NCBI GenBank assembly: GCA_049522195.1 | Contig: JBEKOB010000036.1 | Coordinates: forward strand, 1-38,138 | Reading direction: 5' to 3' | Length of the DNA stretch: 38,138 nt | Source of the DNA: UBA9647 sp049522195 | Lineage (GTDB): Bacteria; Bacteroidota; Ignavibacteria; UBA10030 | Shown: in pieces, positions 23,554-31,259 of the stretch | Layout of the letters: every line of letters begins with the position of its first letter | How positions within the stretch are numbered: position 1 is the first letter of the stretch | Position numbers and translations under genes: made by a program | Notes under the pieces: model-generated | Seen by the model: only the letters and a program-made list of their open reading frames with translations | What the model was told of the DNA's origin: nothing | The model's database searches: none

Positions 23554-25197
23554 CTATTTCGAATGGATTGTGGCGAGGAGATTCACTTGAGGATCGAACA
23601 CCAGCTTCTCAGGCTTCGAATCAAGCTGAAGGGGAAGCGGAATCTTTGTGGATTGTGCGGCAGGTACATCTACAGTCACGAACAGGTCCTTGCTGTCGGA
23701 CGTATGCACTTCAATTGTCAGAGGGAAGCGGTATGGGAGGGTGCGTTGGCTTTGAGAGATGTCAATGACAACACGATGCTGTGCGTCGTCGTACGACCAG
23801 CCGACACTTAGCTCAGGAAGTCCCGGCCGCCGGAGCCATTGATCGAAGAACCATCGGAGGTTCAAGTGGGCAACATGCTCGAACGATTCACACAGATCGT
23901 CGGTCGTCGCAGTCCCGTGACGGTGGTGATCGTAGTATGACCTGACTCCCGCGAAGAAAAGACTATCCCCAAGCAGCGAGCGCATCATATGCAGGGTCCA
24001 GGCCCCCTTCTGATAGCTGTTTGTATTCAGGAGCTGCATCAGATCGGTTTGAAGCGTGTCGATCACAGGGCGGGCATAGGTCAGGCTCGAGTTAACGATC
24101 TCGTTCCGCAGTCTCTTCATCCCTTTTCTGAAAACATCCGTCCCCTCGCTCGATTGCACCCATAACTGTTCGAAATACGATGCGAATCCTTCTGAAAGCC
24201 AGAGGTGTCCCCAGCTGCGCGGTGTGACGGCATCGCCAAACCATTGATGAGCCGTCTCGTGCGCGATGATACCTGTGTTGCTGCTTCTGTACTCGAAAAG
24301 ATCGTTCGCGTAGAAGATTGCGCTCGCGTTCTCCATTCCTCCGTATCGCGTGAAGCTCTGCACATGAGCCAGCTTCTCGTACGGAAAGGGGGCAACGGTG
24401 CGTGCGAAAAGCTCAACGATGTCCCCCGCTTTCTTGAACGGCCCCGGCGGATAGTCGGCCAGCTCCGGAACAACATAGACAGACTGCCTGACACCCGGTG
24501 GAAACTCGCTCAAGCCAGGAGCAGTCAGGCCCAGATCGTACTTGACGAGCGGTCCCACGGCGATGACCATGAGGTACGAAGGGATCGGCCTTGAGGTCTT
24601 CCAACGAGTAAGAGTCCGACTTCTTACATTCGGACCGGTCTGCAAGAGAGGTTTCTCTTCGATCAGCTCGCCGTTAGCGACAACCTTGCGATCACTGCTT
24701 GCTGTCACATTCCAAGTCACCGTCGCCTTATCATCCGGTTGATCAACAGTTGGGAGCCAGTACCGGGCTCTCGCAGGCCAATTGTCGCCGAAGGCGTACC
24801 ACCGCCCCTTTGCGTCAGCGTGAATAATCAATCCATCTGTCACTTCTCCTCCGTATCGGACCGCGAAGAGCAATGTGTCCGGCGAAGTCTTGGGTGATTG
24901 GATGATGGGGATATTCAGCACCTCGTGCGTTCGCTCGAAACGGACCGGTTTATGATTTACCCAGACGGTGTCGACACGGAGGCCAATGAGGTCGAGCACG
25001 AAATGTGCGGCGGGCTTGGATCGCCGGACGGTGATGAGCGCGAGCCCTTCGATGTTGCGACCGCTGTCGGGAAGTGTGAGAGAGAACTCATAATGAAGCA
25101 CATCCATCCCCTGTTGAAGAGGGCGCTTCTGAGCTATCCCGTAACTGACGGAGGCGACTGTGACGAGCAGAAATAGGAGCAAAGGCCGGGCGATCAT
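23554..25197 (-). CDS. Exported M1-family metallo-aminopeptidase
   Basis: A 547-residue zinc peptidase. A signal peptide covers about 1-22. The exopeptidase motif GGMEN is at 286-290, and the zinc site is H313-E314-x2-H317 (HETAHQWFGD) with the third ligand E336 in LSEGFASYFE. An N-terminal beta domain of about 200 residues precedes the catalytic part, with WLPTVDQPDDKAT typical of M1. A short C-terminal beta segment follows, but the long helical ERAP-type domain is absent, as in the shorter bacterial M1 enzymes. It cleaves N-terminal residues from peptides in the periplasm or at the surface. It is separated by 174 bases from the EamA gene upstream, so co-transcription is uncertain. Confidence 0.93.
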   Translation of the reverse strand: MIARPLLLFLLVTVASVSYGIAQKRPLQQGMDVLHYEFSLTLPDSGRNIEGLALITVRRSKPAAHFVLDLIGLRVDTVWVNHKPVRFERTHEVLNIPIIQSPKTSPDTLLFAVRYGGEVTDGLIIHADAKGRWYAFGDNWPARARYWLPTVDQPDDKATVTWNVTASSDRKVVANGELIEEKPLLQTGPNVRSRTLTRWKTSRPIPSYLMVIAVGPLVKYDLGLTAPGLSEFPPGVRQSVYVVPELADYPPGPFKKAGDIVELFARTVAPFPYEKLAHVQSFTRYGGMENASAIFYANDLFEYRSSNTGIIAHETAHQWFGDAVTPRSWGHLWLSEGFASYFEQLWVQSSEGTDVFRKGMKRLRNEIVNSSLTYARPVIDTLQTDLMQLLNTNSYQKGAWTLHMMRSLLGDSLFFAGVRSYYDHHRHGTATTDDLCESFEHVAHLNLRWFFDQWLRRPGLPELSVGWSYDDAQHRVVIDISQSQRTLPYRFPLTIEVHTSDSKDLFVTVDVPAAQSTKIPLPLQLDSKPEKLVFDPQVNLLATIHSK

Positions 25198-25371
25198 GCG
25201 TTTCCGCTTTATTGCATTCGAGAGAGTTTTTTCCCGGCGGATTCGTACTTGTCACCGGGTTTCCAGAGGGGTTTCTCTTTCATATCCGCGATAAGTCGCG
25301 CAGAATGGACGTAGGCCTTACAGAACTTGAGGAAGTAGGAGAAATTGAACGAATCATCGACCTGATGTTCC

Positions 25372-26262
25372 TCAACGGAGAAAGAGAATCGCTACGCCCC
25401 CCACCGCGACAACAGCTCCGAGGAGTGCTCGCCAGGAGACTTTCTCTTTTAGCACAAACTTTACGATAGGCAGCATGAGAATCGGCACGGTGGCCATGAG
25501 TGTCGCTGCTATCCCAACTGTCGTATAGCTGACAGAGACGAGGCTCAGCGTGATCCCCAGAAATGGTCCCAGGAATGAGCCGAGGAACGTGAGCCAGAGA
25601 GCACGCTTATCTTTCGTGTAGATTGCAATGGAGTTGCTGTACTCTCCAGCCAGCCGGGCCAGAGGGAAGATCACTATGATGGCAGAAGAAATCCTGATCA
25701 GCGAGGCGACAAAGCCGTTGACAGGTCCTTCGTTGAACGCCATCTTTGCAAGGACGAGCGCCGCCCCTTGCCCGGCAGCGGCAATGAATCCGTAGAAAAT
25801 TCCAAGCGCATGGACTCGGCGCGTTCCACTCATCACCTCTCTCCGCTCAAGCACAACGACGGCGATACCGAGCAGCGTCACCCCCATCCCAACCGCACCC
25901 ATCCATCCAAGCACTTCACCCAGGAGCATATACGCAAGAAACGCGCTGATCGCCGGAGCCACAGACATGATGAGCATGCCCATCCGTGCACCGATATTCT
26001 CGTACGACTTGAACAGATACGTGTCACCGATAACCAAACCAACGATGCCGCTGATGGCCAGGTTCCGAAGCTGGGACGAGGAGAGATGGACATCGATCCC
26101 TGAGAGCACGACCGTCACGAAGAGAAGCACCGCCGCCATCAGGAGACGGGTGACGTTCAGCCGGATGGGGCCAACCCGCAAGGTTGCTGCAGAAAATGCA
26201 AGCGCGCTGCAAGACCAGCAACACGCTGTCAGCAGCGCGCACGTCTCACCAACATAATTCAT
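25372..26262 (-). CDS. EamA/DMT-superfamily transporter
   Basis: A 296-residue integral membrane protein with about ten hydrophobic helices arranged as two EamA repeats (about 5-135 and 155-295), the drug/metabolite transporter layout. Characteristic segments include GLVIGDTYLFKSYENIG, YMLLGEVLGWMGAVGMGVTLLGIAVVVLE, and the mirrored FVLKEKVSWRALLGAVVAVGGVAILFL at the C-terminus. The substrate cannot be predicted. It lies 45 bases after the RsbRD-N-like gene on the same strand, with a plausible shared transcript. Confidence 0.9.
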   Translation of the reverse strand: MNYVGETCALLTACCWSCSALAFSAATLRVGPIRLNVTRLLMAAVLLFVTVVLSGIDVHLSSSQLRNLAISGIVGLVIGDTYLFKSYENIGARMGMLIMSVAPAISAFLAYMLLGEVLGWMGAVGMGVTLLGIAVVVLERREVMSGTRRVHALGIFYGFIAAAGQGAALVLAKMAFNEGPVNGFVASLIRISSAIIVIFPLARLAGEYSNSIAIYTKDKRALWLTFLGSFLGPFLGITLSLVSVSYTTVGIAATLMATVPILMLPIVKFVLKEKVSWRALLGAVVAVGGVAILFLR

Positions 26263-26307
26263 GTCTCGGTATTCAACCGTCGCTAAGGAAAAACCGTGTA
26301 GGCGTCC

Positions 26308-26766
26308 TCAGACGCCTTCCGTACCGGAGAAGAGGGACTGCAAGTTCAGCGATCCTGCTTTTGATTTGCTGGCAAGCGTCACGTATGTCCTTGCCAAAGC
26401 GTCCTTCCCCGCACCCAGCACCGTGGCAATCAGACCGAGGGCTTCGCCATACTCCGCCGGGGGCAATCCTTTCAAGATGCGGGTCCAGATTGCCTCCTCG
26501 AGAACATTGAACGCCGTTTGCACCTCTGAAAGATCGTATCCGGCTGCGAAGCGTTCGCGGCCGATCGTTTCCGCGTACGCAATCATTGGTCCGAGATTAC
26601 GCTCCTTCACGGCGCGCGATGTCAGCACAAAGAGGGCCTTTAGGCGCTGGTGCGTTTGTTCTTTTCCGGCTCGCTCATAGTTTTTCAGATGCGTTCGTTC
26701 AACCGCCTCAGCTGCGGCGGCGAGGATTTCATCAGAAGATTCATGCAACAGCGTCACGAGTTCCAT
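26308..26766 (-). CDS. RsbRD N-terminal-domain-like protein
   Basis: A 152-residue all-helical protein with GGAG 7 bases before its ATG. Residues about 5-135 resemble the RsbRD_N/RsbR co-antagonist N-terminal domain, a helical sensor module: a HESSDEILAAAAEAVERTH start, then LKALFVLTSRAVKERNLGPMIAYAETIGRERFAAGYDLSEVQTAFNVLEEAIWTRIL. The usual C-terminal STAS domain is missing, so it cannot act alone in a stressosome. It lies between the DUF2961 gene and the EamA gene, 27 and 45 bases apart, all on the same strand. The function is unknown; a partner-binding sensor is inferred. Confidence 0.65.
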   Translation of the reverse strand: MELVTLLHESSDEILAAAAEAVERTHLKNYERAGKEQTHQRLKALFVLTSRAVKERNLGPMIAYAETIGRERFAAGYDLSEVQTAFNVLEEAIWTRILKGLPPAEYGEALGLIATVLGAGKDALARTYVTLASKSKAGSLNLQSLFSGTEGV

Positions 26767-26793
26767 ATGCCTGCTCCGGCAGAAACGATTCTT

Positions 26794-27948
26794 CTATTGC
26801 ACTTCAAGGTAATCCCGATCGGGGAGCTTCGGGAACGGGGCATGCGGTTCAGTCTGGTACCAAAACGCGACCGATGCTATGTCATCCTGCAGCGGGAGAT
26901 ATCTCCCTTCCGACCTCCACCCGAGCGCCTGGATTGTAACCTTAAGATCATTCTCGAACCGGATGGGATCCATGATATGCCACCGATAGAGGCCAAAACG
27001 TTGCTGTGAGTTATAGAGACCGTCAGGTCGATTCACCTGCGCCAGGCCGCTGTACGGAGAGGTAAATTCCTGATACTGATGCGTGATCTGGTTTTCAAAA
27101 TCGTACGATCCGCAGAAGTAGTCCTCGGTTCCGGTACCACAGATCGTCGGGAATTCGCCGTCACCATCGAGGAAGAACTTGATCTCACCTTCCCCCCACC
27201 ATCCGTTGTTGTTCACGCCCCAGGCAAGATAGGTGCCAACGTACTGTCCCCACCCTTTCACGCCGTCGAGTATCGTGTAGATTGATTTGTAAGGGAGAGG
27301 GTTGACTCTCCTGAACTGCGCGTGGAAATAGGCAAGGTCCGACGGGACATCTGTCAGTGTGTAGTCAATCTGGTAGTACAGCGTCATATCATTTTCGCTG
27401 ATATTCTCCATCGTGATCTTGCACGATTTCCGGAAGGGCATTTCCCAATAGCAATTGAAGGCACTGCCGGGGTTGACGGCAACAGGCAGGGACGAGATAT
27501 GGGCATAGGATCCCCAACCATTGCCGAAGAAATCGCCCACAGGCACTTCTACCGAAGGATCCTTCTCGCCGTCCCAATAGACCCTCAGGATGGAATACCG
27601 CCAGGTTCCTGTCGGTGTCATCCAGAGGTGTTGAATCGCGCCCGGACCGTCAATCTCCGCCAGGGTAAAGGTGCTTCTCTTTTCTATTTTGACGGAAGGC
27701 GAGATTTTCCAGCCCGTGCCGAGCTCACGAGCCGCCTTTTCGCCCGTGCCACTCGTTGCTTTTCCCCCCTTGCCTTTCTCGCCCGTAAAGTTCTCCGCTG
27801 AGATTGAACGCGTCTTGGCTTTTGAGAGTCGCGATAGATTCCCCAGTCCCAAATTGAGTCCATTGTAGGACGTTCCCTGTGCGTCGAGCTCATGCGCCAT
27901 AAAGCCTCCGACCAGAAGTAGACATAGGATACGGATGGTTCGAATCAT
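26794..27948 (-). CDS. Exported DUF2961 / GH172-type glycoside hydrolase
   Basis: A 384-residue protein with a signal peptide (about 1-24) and AAGGAGG 8 bases before the ATG. The DUF2961 signature is present: the ENFTGEKGKGGKA start, FTLAEIDGPGAIQHLWMTP, VEVPVGDFFG, the acidic EGEIKFFLDGDGEFPTICGTGTEDYF and then the SYDFENQ and FGLYRWHIMDPIRFENDL segments. This family includes GH172 enzymes acting on furanosides such as difructose anhydrides and arabinans, with glutamates in the EGEIKFF and GTGTEDYF regions thought to be catalytic. The substrate here is unknown. It leads a minus-strand run with the RsbRD-N-like gene. Confidence 0.9.
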   Translation of the reverse strand: MIRTIRILCLLLVGGFMAHELDAQGTSYNGLNLGLGNLSRLSKAKTRSISAENFTGEKGKGGKATSGTGEKAARELGTGWKISPSVKIEKRSTFTLAEIDGPGAIQHLWMTPTGTWRYSILRVYWDGEKDPSVEVPVGDFFGNGWGSYAHISSLPVAVNPGSAFNCYWEMPFRKSCKITMENISENDMTLYYQIDYTLTDVPSDLAYFHAQFRRVNPLPYKSIYTILDGVKGWGQYVGTYLAWGVNNNGWWGEGEIKFFLDGDGEFPTICGTGTEDYFCGSYDFENQITHQYQEFTSPYSGLAQVNRPDGLYNSQQRFGLYRWHIMDPIRFENDLKVTIQALGWRSEGRYLPLQDDIASVAFWYQTEPHAPFPKLPDRDYLEVQ

Positions 27949-28065
27949 GGGGGATACCTCCTTGTGAAGTGAGATGTACTTCTTGTGGAAGGATGGTTCC
28001 GAACGAAGGTAGGAGATATGTCTTACATTATCAAGGTGGATTCAGCGAGAAGCCTGGCCGAAAAG

Positions 28066-28180
28066 TCTCACGCAAAGCCGCCCCGACTAGAAACGTCGGG
28101 GTAAACAAAGAACGCAAAGCTGATACTGAGAGTGAGATTTCTTAAGATTTCTCTTCGCGGCTTGGCGTCTTTGCGTGAGA
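28066..28180. repeat. Inverted-repeat element of the TCTCACGCAAAG type
   Basis: TCTCACGCAAAG at 28066-28077 is a perfect inverted copy of CTTTGCGTGAGA at 28169-28180, enclosing 91 bases with related GCAAAGC and GCGGCTT fragments. Inside is a smaller hairpin CCCCGAC/GTCGGGG (28081-28087 and 28095-28101). The sequence matches a repeat style common in environmental Bacteroidota genomes. It fills the gap between the HtrA-like and DUF2961 genes. Confidence 0.75.
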
Positions 28181-28200
28181 TGAGAGTTTTGACCACGACC

Positions 28201-29238
28201 CTAGTCCAGCGGAAGCTCTTGCGGAGTGATGGCAACGAAGATCTTGCGATCCAATCTCAAGACCGTCAGGGCTGCTTCGGTGCCAATGACCTCGCTCGAG
28301 AGCAATTTGTGCAGGTCGTCGATACTCTCAATGCGTTGCTTGTTGAATTCGACAAGTATGTCACCGTCACGGAGCCCCGACCTGGCAGCCGGTCCATCCG
28401 ATTGTACGCCTGCGACCTGAACGCCACGCGACCCGGACAGCTGATGATTACGAATCGCCTGCCGTGAAATCTCCACCACCCGTCCGCCGATGCCGATGTA
28501 CGCGCGCGAGACTTTTCTGTCTTTGATAAGCCGAGCGGCGATGTGTTTCGCTGTGTTAATGGGGATCGAGAAACATATCCCCTGTGCCCATGGGATAGCT
28601 GCTGTGTTGATACCGATGACTTCGCCGCGCGAGCTCACCAGAGGGCCTCCGGAGTTTCCCGGATTGAGCGCAGCGTCCGTCTGAATGACATTGTCGATCA
28701 GGCGTCCGCTGTCGACCCTGAGCGATCGACCGAGGGCGCTGACCACACCTGCTGTCACTGTCGCCTGAAACCCGAATGGGTTGCCAAGGGCAATGACCAG
28801 TTGACCAATTCTGATTGCCTGTGAATCGCCGAGTATTGCCGCCGGAAGATTCTGCTCTGCGATCCTGACAACAGCGAGATCGGTAAACGGATCGTCTCCT
28901 ATCAACTCCGCCGGCAATTGCCTGCCGTCAGCAAGCATGACTTCAATAGATGCAGCGCGATGGATGACATGGCTGTTGGTGAGGATAAATCCATCCGGAG
29001 TGAAGATCACTCCCGAACCGCTGCCGAAGGTCTTCTCTTCGCGGCGTCCCCTGCTGCGGCCCGGCAATCTCTGGCGCCGGTGATGGGTGACATCAATCTT
29101 GACGACCGAGGGGGAGACTGCCTCCACAACACTGACAACGGCGGCCGAGTAGGAATCGAGAAGTTCCAGATCGCTCTTGGTGTATTGTTCAGAAGCTCTT
29201 TGCTCCCCTTGCTGCATTGATGCGAGAGGTATGATCAT
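28201..29238 (-). CDS. HtrA/DegP-like serine protease without signal peptide
   Basis: A 345-residue protein with a trypsin-like domain (about 40-240) and one PDZ domain (about 245-335). The catalytic triad is H90 (LTNSHVI), D120 (DPFTDLAVV) and S196 (NPGNSGGPL). A basic loop at about 52-68 (HHRRQRLPGRSRGRREEK) precedes the first protease strand. The N-terminus (MIIPLASMQQGEQRASEQY) is not hydrophobic enough for export, so the enzyme is predicted to be cytoplasmic; the in-frame codon 12 bases or so upstream region contains a stop. Some HtrA-like families with a similar LLDSYSAAVVSVVEAVSPSVV start are naturally leaderless. AAGGA precedes the ATG by 7 bases. Confidence 0.9.
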   Translation of the reverse strand: MIIPLASMQQGEQRASEQYTKSDLELLDSYSAAVVSVVEAVSPSVVKIDVTHHRRQRLPGRSRGRREEKTFGSGSGVIFTPDGFILTNSHVIHRAASIEVMLADGRQLPAELIGDDPFTDLAVVRIAEQNLPAAILGDSQAIRIGQLVIALGNPFGFQATVTAGVVSALGRSLRVDSGRLIDNVIQTDAALNPGNSGGPLVSSRGEVIGINTAAIPWAQGICFSIPINTAKHIAARLIKDRKVSRAYIGIGGRVVEISRQAIRNHQLSGSRGVQVAGVQSDGPAARSGLRDGDILVEFNKQRIESIDDLHKLLSSEVIGTEAALTVLRLDRKIFVAITPQELPLD

Positions 29239-29266
29239 GGTTTCTTCCTTGTGATGTTTGGTTCAA

Positions 29267-29318
29267 GGAAGAAGTCCGACTTCTTCCTGTGCTGCACTCG
29301 TAAGAAGTCGGACTTCTC
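29267..29318. repeat. Twin GAAGTCSGACTTCT palindromes
   Basis: Two copies of a palindrome built on AGAAGTC/GACTTCT lie about 30 bases apart between the HtrA-like gene and the 2-TM gene: one reads GGAAGAAGTCCGACTTCTTCC and the other AAGAAGTCGGACTTCT. They could fold into hairpins downstream of the minus-strand gene ending at 29331. A similar core occurs near 24612 inside the aminopeptidase gene, so this is a dispersed element. Confidence 0.65.
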
Positions 29319-29330
29319 TCAGGCAGCCAG

Positions 29331-29696
29331 TCACGACGCTTTTGATTCGGACGGTTTGCCAGTGTGTCCTTCCCAACCATGTCCGCAACGGTGCTGCCAT
29401 TCCTCCCTGAATTTCTCCCGCTCTTCGGGAGTCATTGCGGCGAGCTTTGCCTCAAACTTCTTGCGCCAGCGATCGTGCCGCCAGCCGTTCGCGTAACGCC
29501 ACCGGCCCCATCCTCTCAAGAGGATATGCGAGAGAACGAGCAGACCCAGCGCCTGCCAGAACGTAAGCTCCGGCCCCTTGAATAACTCAGGGATCAGGGC
29601 GTTCCAGAGAAGCATGACAATGAGGCCCAGAGCGACCACTGCGATGGCGACGAACACCACCATCTTGACAATTTTTGCTATCCACCATGGTTTCAT
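29331..29696 (-). CDS. Small two-helix membrane protein, unknown function
   Basis: A 121-residue protein with AAGGAG 7 bases before the ATG. Two transmembrane helices (about 10-33 and 44-61) are followed by a tryptophan- and arginine-rich stretch (GWGRWRYANGWRHDRWRKK) and a charged helix containing KLAAMTPEEREKFREEW. The last part resembles the helical region of Spy/CpxP-like proteins, but homology is unproven. It starts 11 bases after the ECF sigma gene ends and must be co-transcribed with it. A role as a regulator of that sigma factor is possible, though it lacks a zinc-finger anti-sigma motif. Confidence 0.75.
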   Translation of the reverse strand: MKPWWIAKIVKMVVFVAIAVVALGLIVMLLWNALIPELFKGPELTFWQALGLLVLSHILLRGWGRWRYANGWRHDRWRKKFEAKLAAMTPEEREKFREEWQHRCGHGWEGHTGKPSESKAS

Positions 29697-29707
29697 AACA
29701 GTACTCC

Positions 29708-30289
29708 TTATGAGATTGTTTCGAATTCGTCGTAGAGATCCTGGAGCCGCCCGCGCAGAGCCAGAACTGCGTAACGTTTGCGCGAGAGCAGCGTGTTGAT
29801 GGGCTCACCGGTCTCGGCCGCTATTTCCTTAAAACTCTTCCCTTCCAGTTCATGAAGCACAAACACCTCGCGCTGCTCCTCGGGGAGATCCTCCAGGGCG
29901 TCCGACAATTCACTCCACACCACCGACCGAGCGAAGAGCCGATCCGGGCTCATCGAGCTGTCATAGAGGATGTCTTCGAGATTGAGCGGCTCGCCTGGAT
30001 TGTCCTCGTCCCGGGGAAGTGAATCGGGTCTCTTCTTCCTGTACCAATCGATGATCTTGTTTCGAGCAACGCGGAACAACCATGCCGTCAGCTTCTCGAT
30101 CGGCTCTGTGACACTGTAGCTCGCAACGAGCTGATACAGCACGTCCTGCAGGATATCTTCAGCGTCCTCTGTAGTCCGGACTCTTCTCCGAATGAAATCG
30201 AAGAGATGCCTGTGTTCCGCGGTTACCGCTTTCTCGAGCGATTCGTTGCTCTGAACCGGTATGGTCTCTATTCCTATCAAAGCTCCCAT
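29708..30289 (-). CDS. ECF-type RNA polymerase sigma factor
   Basis: A 193-residue ECF sigma factor. Region 2 holds TTEDAEDILQDVLYQLVASY and AWLFRVARNKIIDWYRKKRPDSL. Region 4 holds LPEEQREVFVLHELEGKSFKEIAAETGEPINTLLSRKRYAVLALR. The sequence SRKRYAVLALR replaces the usual VxSRLxRAR motif, consistent with the subgroup in which region 4 recognition is coupled to small membrane partners. The next gene (11 bases on) is a 2-TM protein rather than a classical anti-sigma factor. This is the third ECF sigma gene in the window. Its promoter is not resolved in the 120-base gap with the FKBP gene. Confidence 0.92.
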   Translation of the reverse strand: MGALIGIETIPVQSNESLEKAVTAEHRHLFDFIRRRVRTTEDAEDILQDVLYQLVASYSVTEPIEKLTAWLFRVARNKIIDWYRKKRPDSLPRDEDNPGEPLNLEDILYDSSMSPDRLFARSVVWSELSDALEDLPEEQREVFVLHELEGKSFKEIAAETGEPINTLLSRKRYAVLALRGRLQDLYDEFETIS

Positions 30290-30500
30290 TCTCTTAGTAT
30301 GACGAACAAGCCATTAAAATATTGTATGCCGTCAGGTGTTCGTTCACGATATTGATCGTCGTCCTGGATGATGCTCGCAGGGACGAGCGCGGCAAAACCG
30401 GCACATTATCGTGTTTTGGTTTGGACGAAAAAGCCGTACCTTGAAATATAAAGCAGAAATCAATAATTCCCTCATTCATAACCATAGAAAGGATTCATCG

Positions 30501-31187
30501 TTGAAATCAAACCTGATGGTCATCGGGATCTTCCTCCTTGTGCCGGCTCTTCTTTGCTCTCAAGGGAAAGAACCTATCAAAACCCAAAAAGACAAAGTAA
30601 GCTACAGCATCGGCCTCGACTTCGGGAAGAACATGAAGCGCCAGTCGGTTGACCTCAACCTGGACATCCTCCTTCGGGGGATACGTGACGGGCTCGCTGA
30701 AGTGACGCCGGCGTTGACCGATGGCGAGATGCAGGAATGCATGACCACATTTCAAAAGGAGATGATGACGAAAATGCAGGAAAAGGCAAAGGTCACTGGA
30801 GATAAGAACAAGAAGGAAGGCGATGCGTTCCTCGCCGAGAACAAGAAGAAGCCCGGTGTCGTTACACTCCCGAGCGGGCTGCAATACAAGATTCTCAAAG
30901 AAGGAACAGGCAAGTCTCCGAAAACGACCGATACGGTCACGACGCACTATCGGGGTACACTGATCAACGGGAAGGAATTCGACAGTTCGTACAAGCGTGG
31001 AACCCCGGCGACATTTCCTTTGAATGGAGTCATCGCCGGCTGGACGGAAGCCCTCCAGAAAATGAAGGTCGGATCAAAATGGCAGTTGTTCATCCCCTCG
31101 AGCCTCGCCTACGGCGAGAATGGCCCTGGGGACATCGGTCCGAATGCAACACTGATCTTTGAAGTAGAACTTCTCGACGTTAAGTAG
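30501..31187 (+). CDS. Exported FKBP-type peptidyl-prolyl isomerase
   Basis: A 228-residue protein. A TTG start at 30501 with AAGGA 8 bases upstream gives a signal peptide MKSNLMVIGIFLLVPALLCSQ; an ATG 15 bases later lacks such a site. Residues about 28-120 are the helical FKBP_N dimerisation domain (KVSYSIGLDFGKNMK...MTTFQKEMMTKMQEKAK). Residues about 135-228 are the isomerase domain with LPSGLQYKILKEGTGKSP, THYRGTLINGKEFDSSY, FPLNGVIAGWTEALQKMKVGSKW and IPSSLAYGE. This matches Mip/FkpA-type periplasmic chaperone-isomerases, which accelerate folding of exported proteins. It is monocistronic and convergent with the kinase gene at 31260. Confidence 0.93.
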   Translation: MKSNLMVIGIFLLVPALLCSQGKEPIKTQKDKVSYSIGLDFGKNMKRQSVDLNLDILLRGIRDGLAEVTPALTDGEMQECMTTFQKEMMTKMQEKAKVTGDKNKKEGDAFLAENKKKPGVVTLPSGLQYKILKEGTGKSPKTTDTVTTHYRGTLINGKEFDSSYKRGTPATFPLNGVIAGWTEALQKMKVGSKWQLFIPSSLAYGENGPGDIGPNATLIFEVELLDVK

Positions 31188-31259
31188 CAGAACTCCATTG
31201 CGGGCCCATCGTTTCCCACACGGGAGCGTTGGGTCCGATCAATGGCAAGAGAATGGTAC

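Noticed and set aside
27223..27238. A sigma-54-like sequence (TGGCACC-N4-TTGCC) on the minus strand
   Set aside because: It lies inside the DUF2961 coding sequence with no gene start downstream at a suitable distance and departs from the consensus at two positions.
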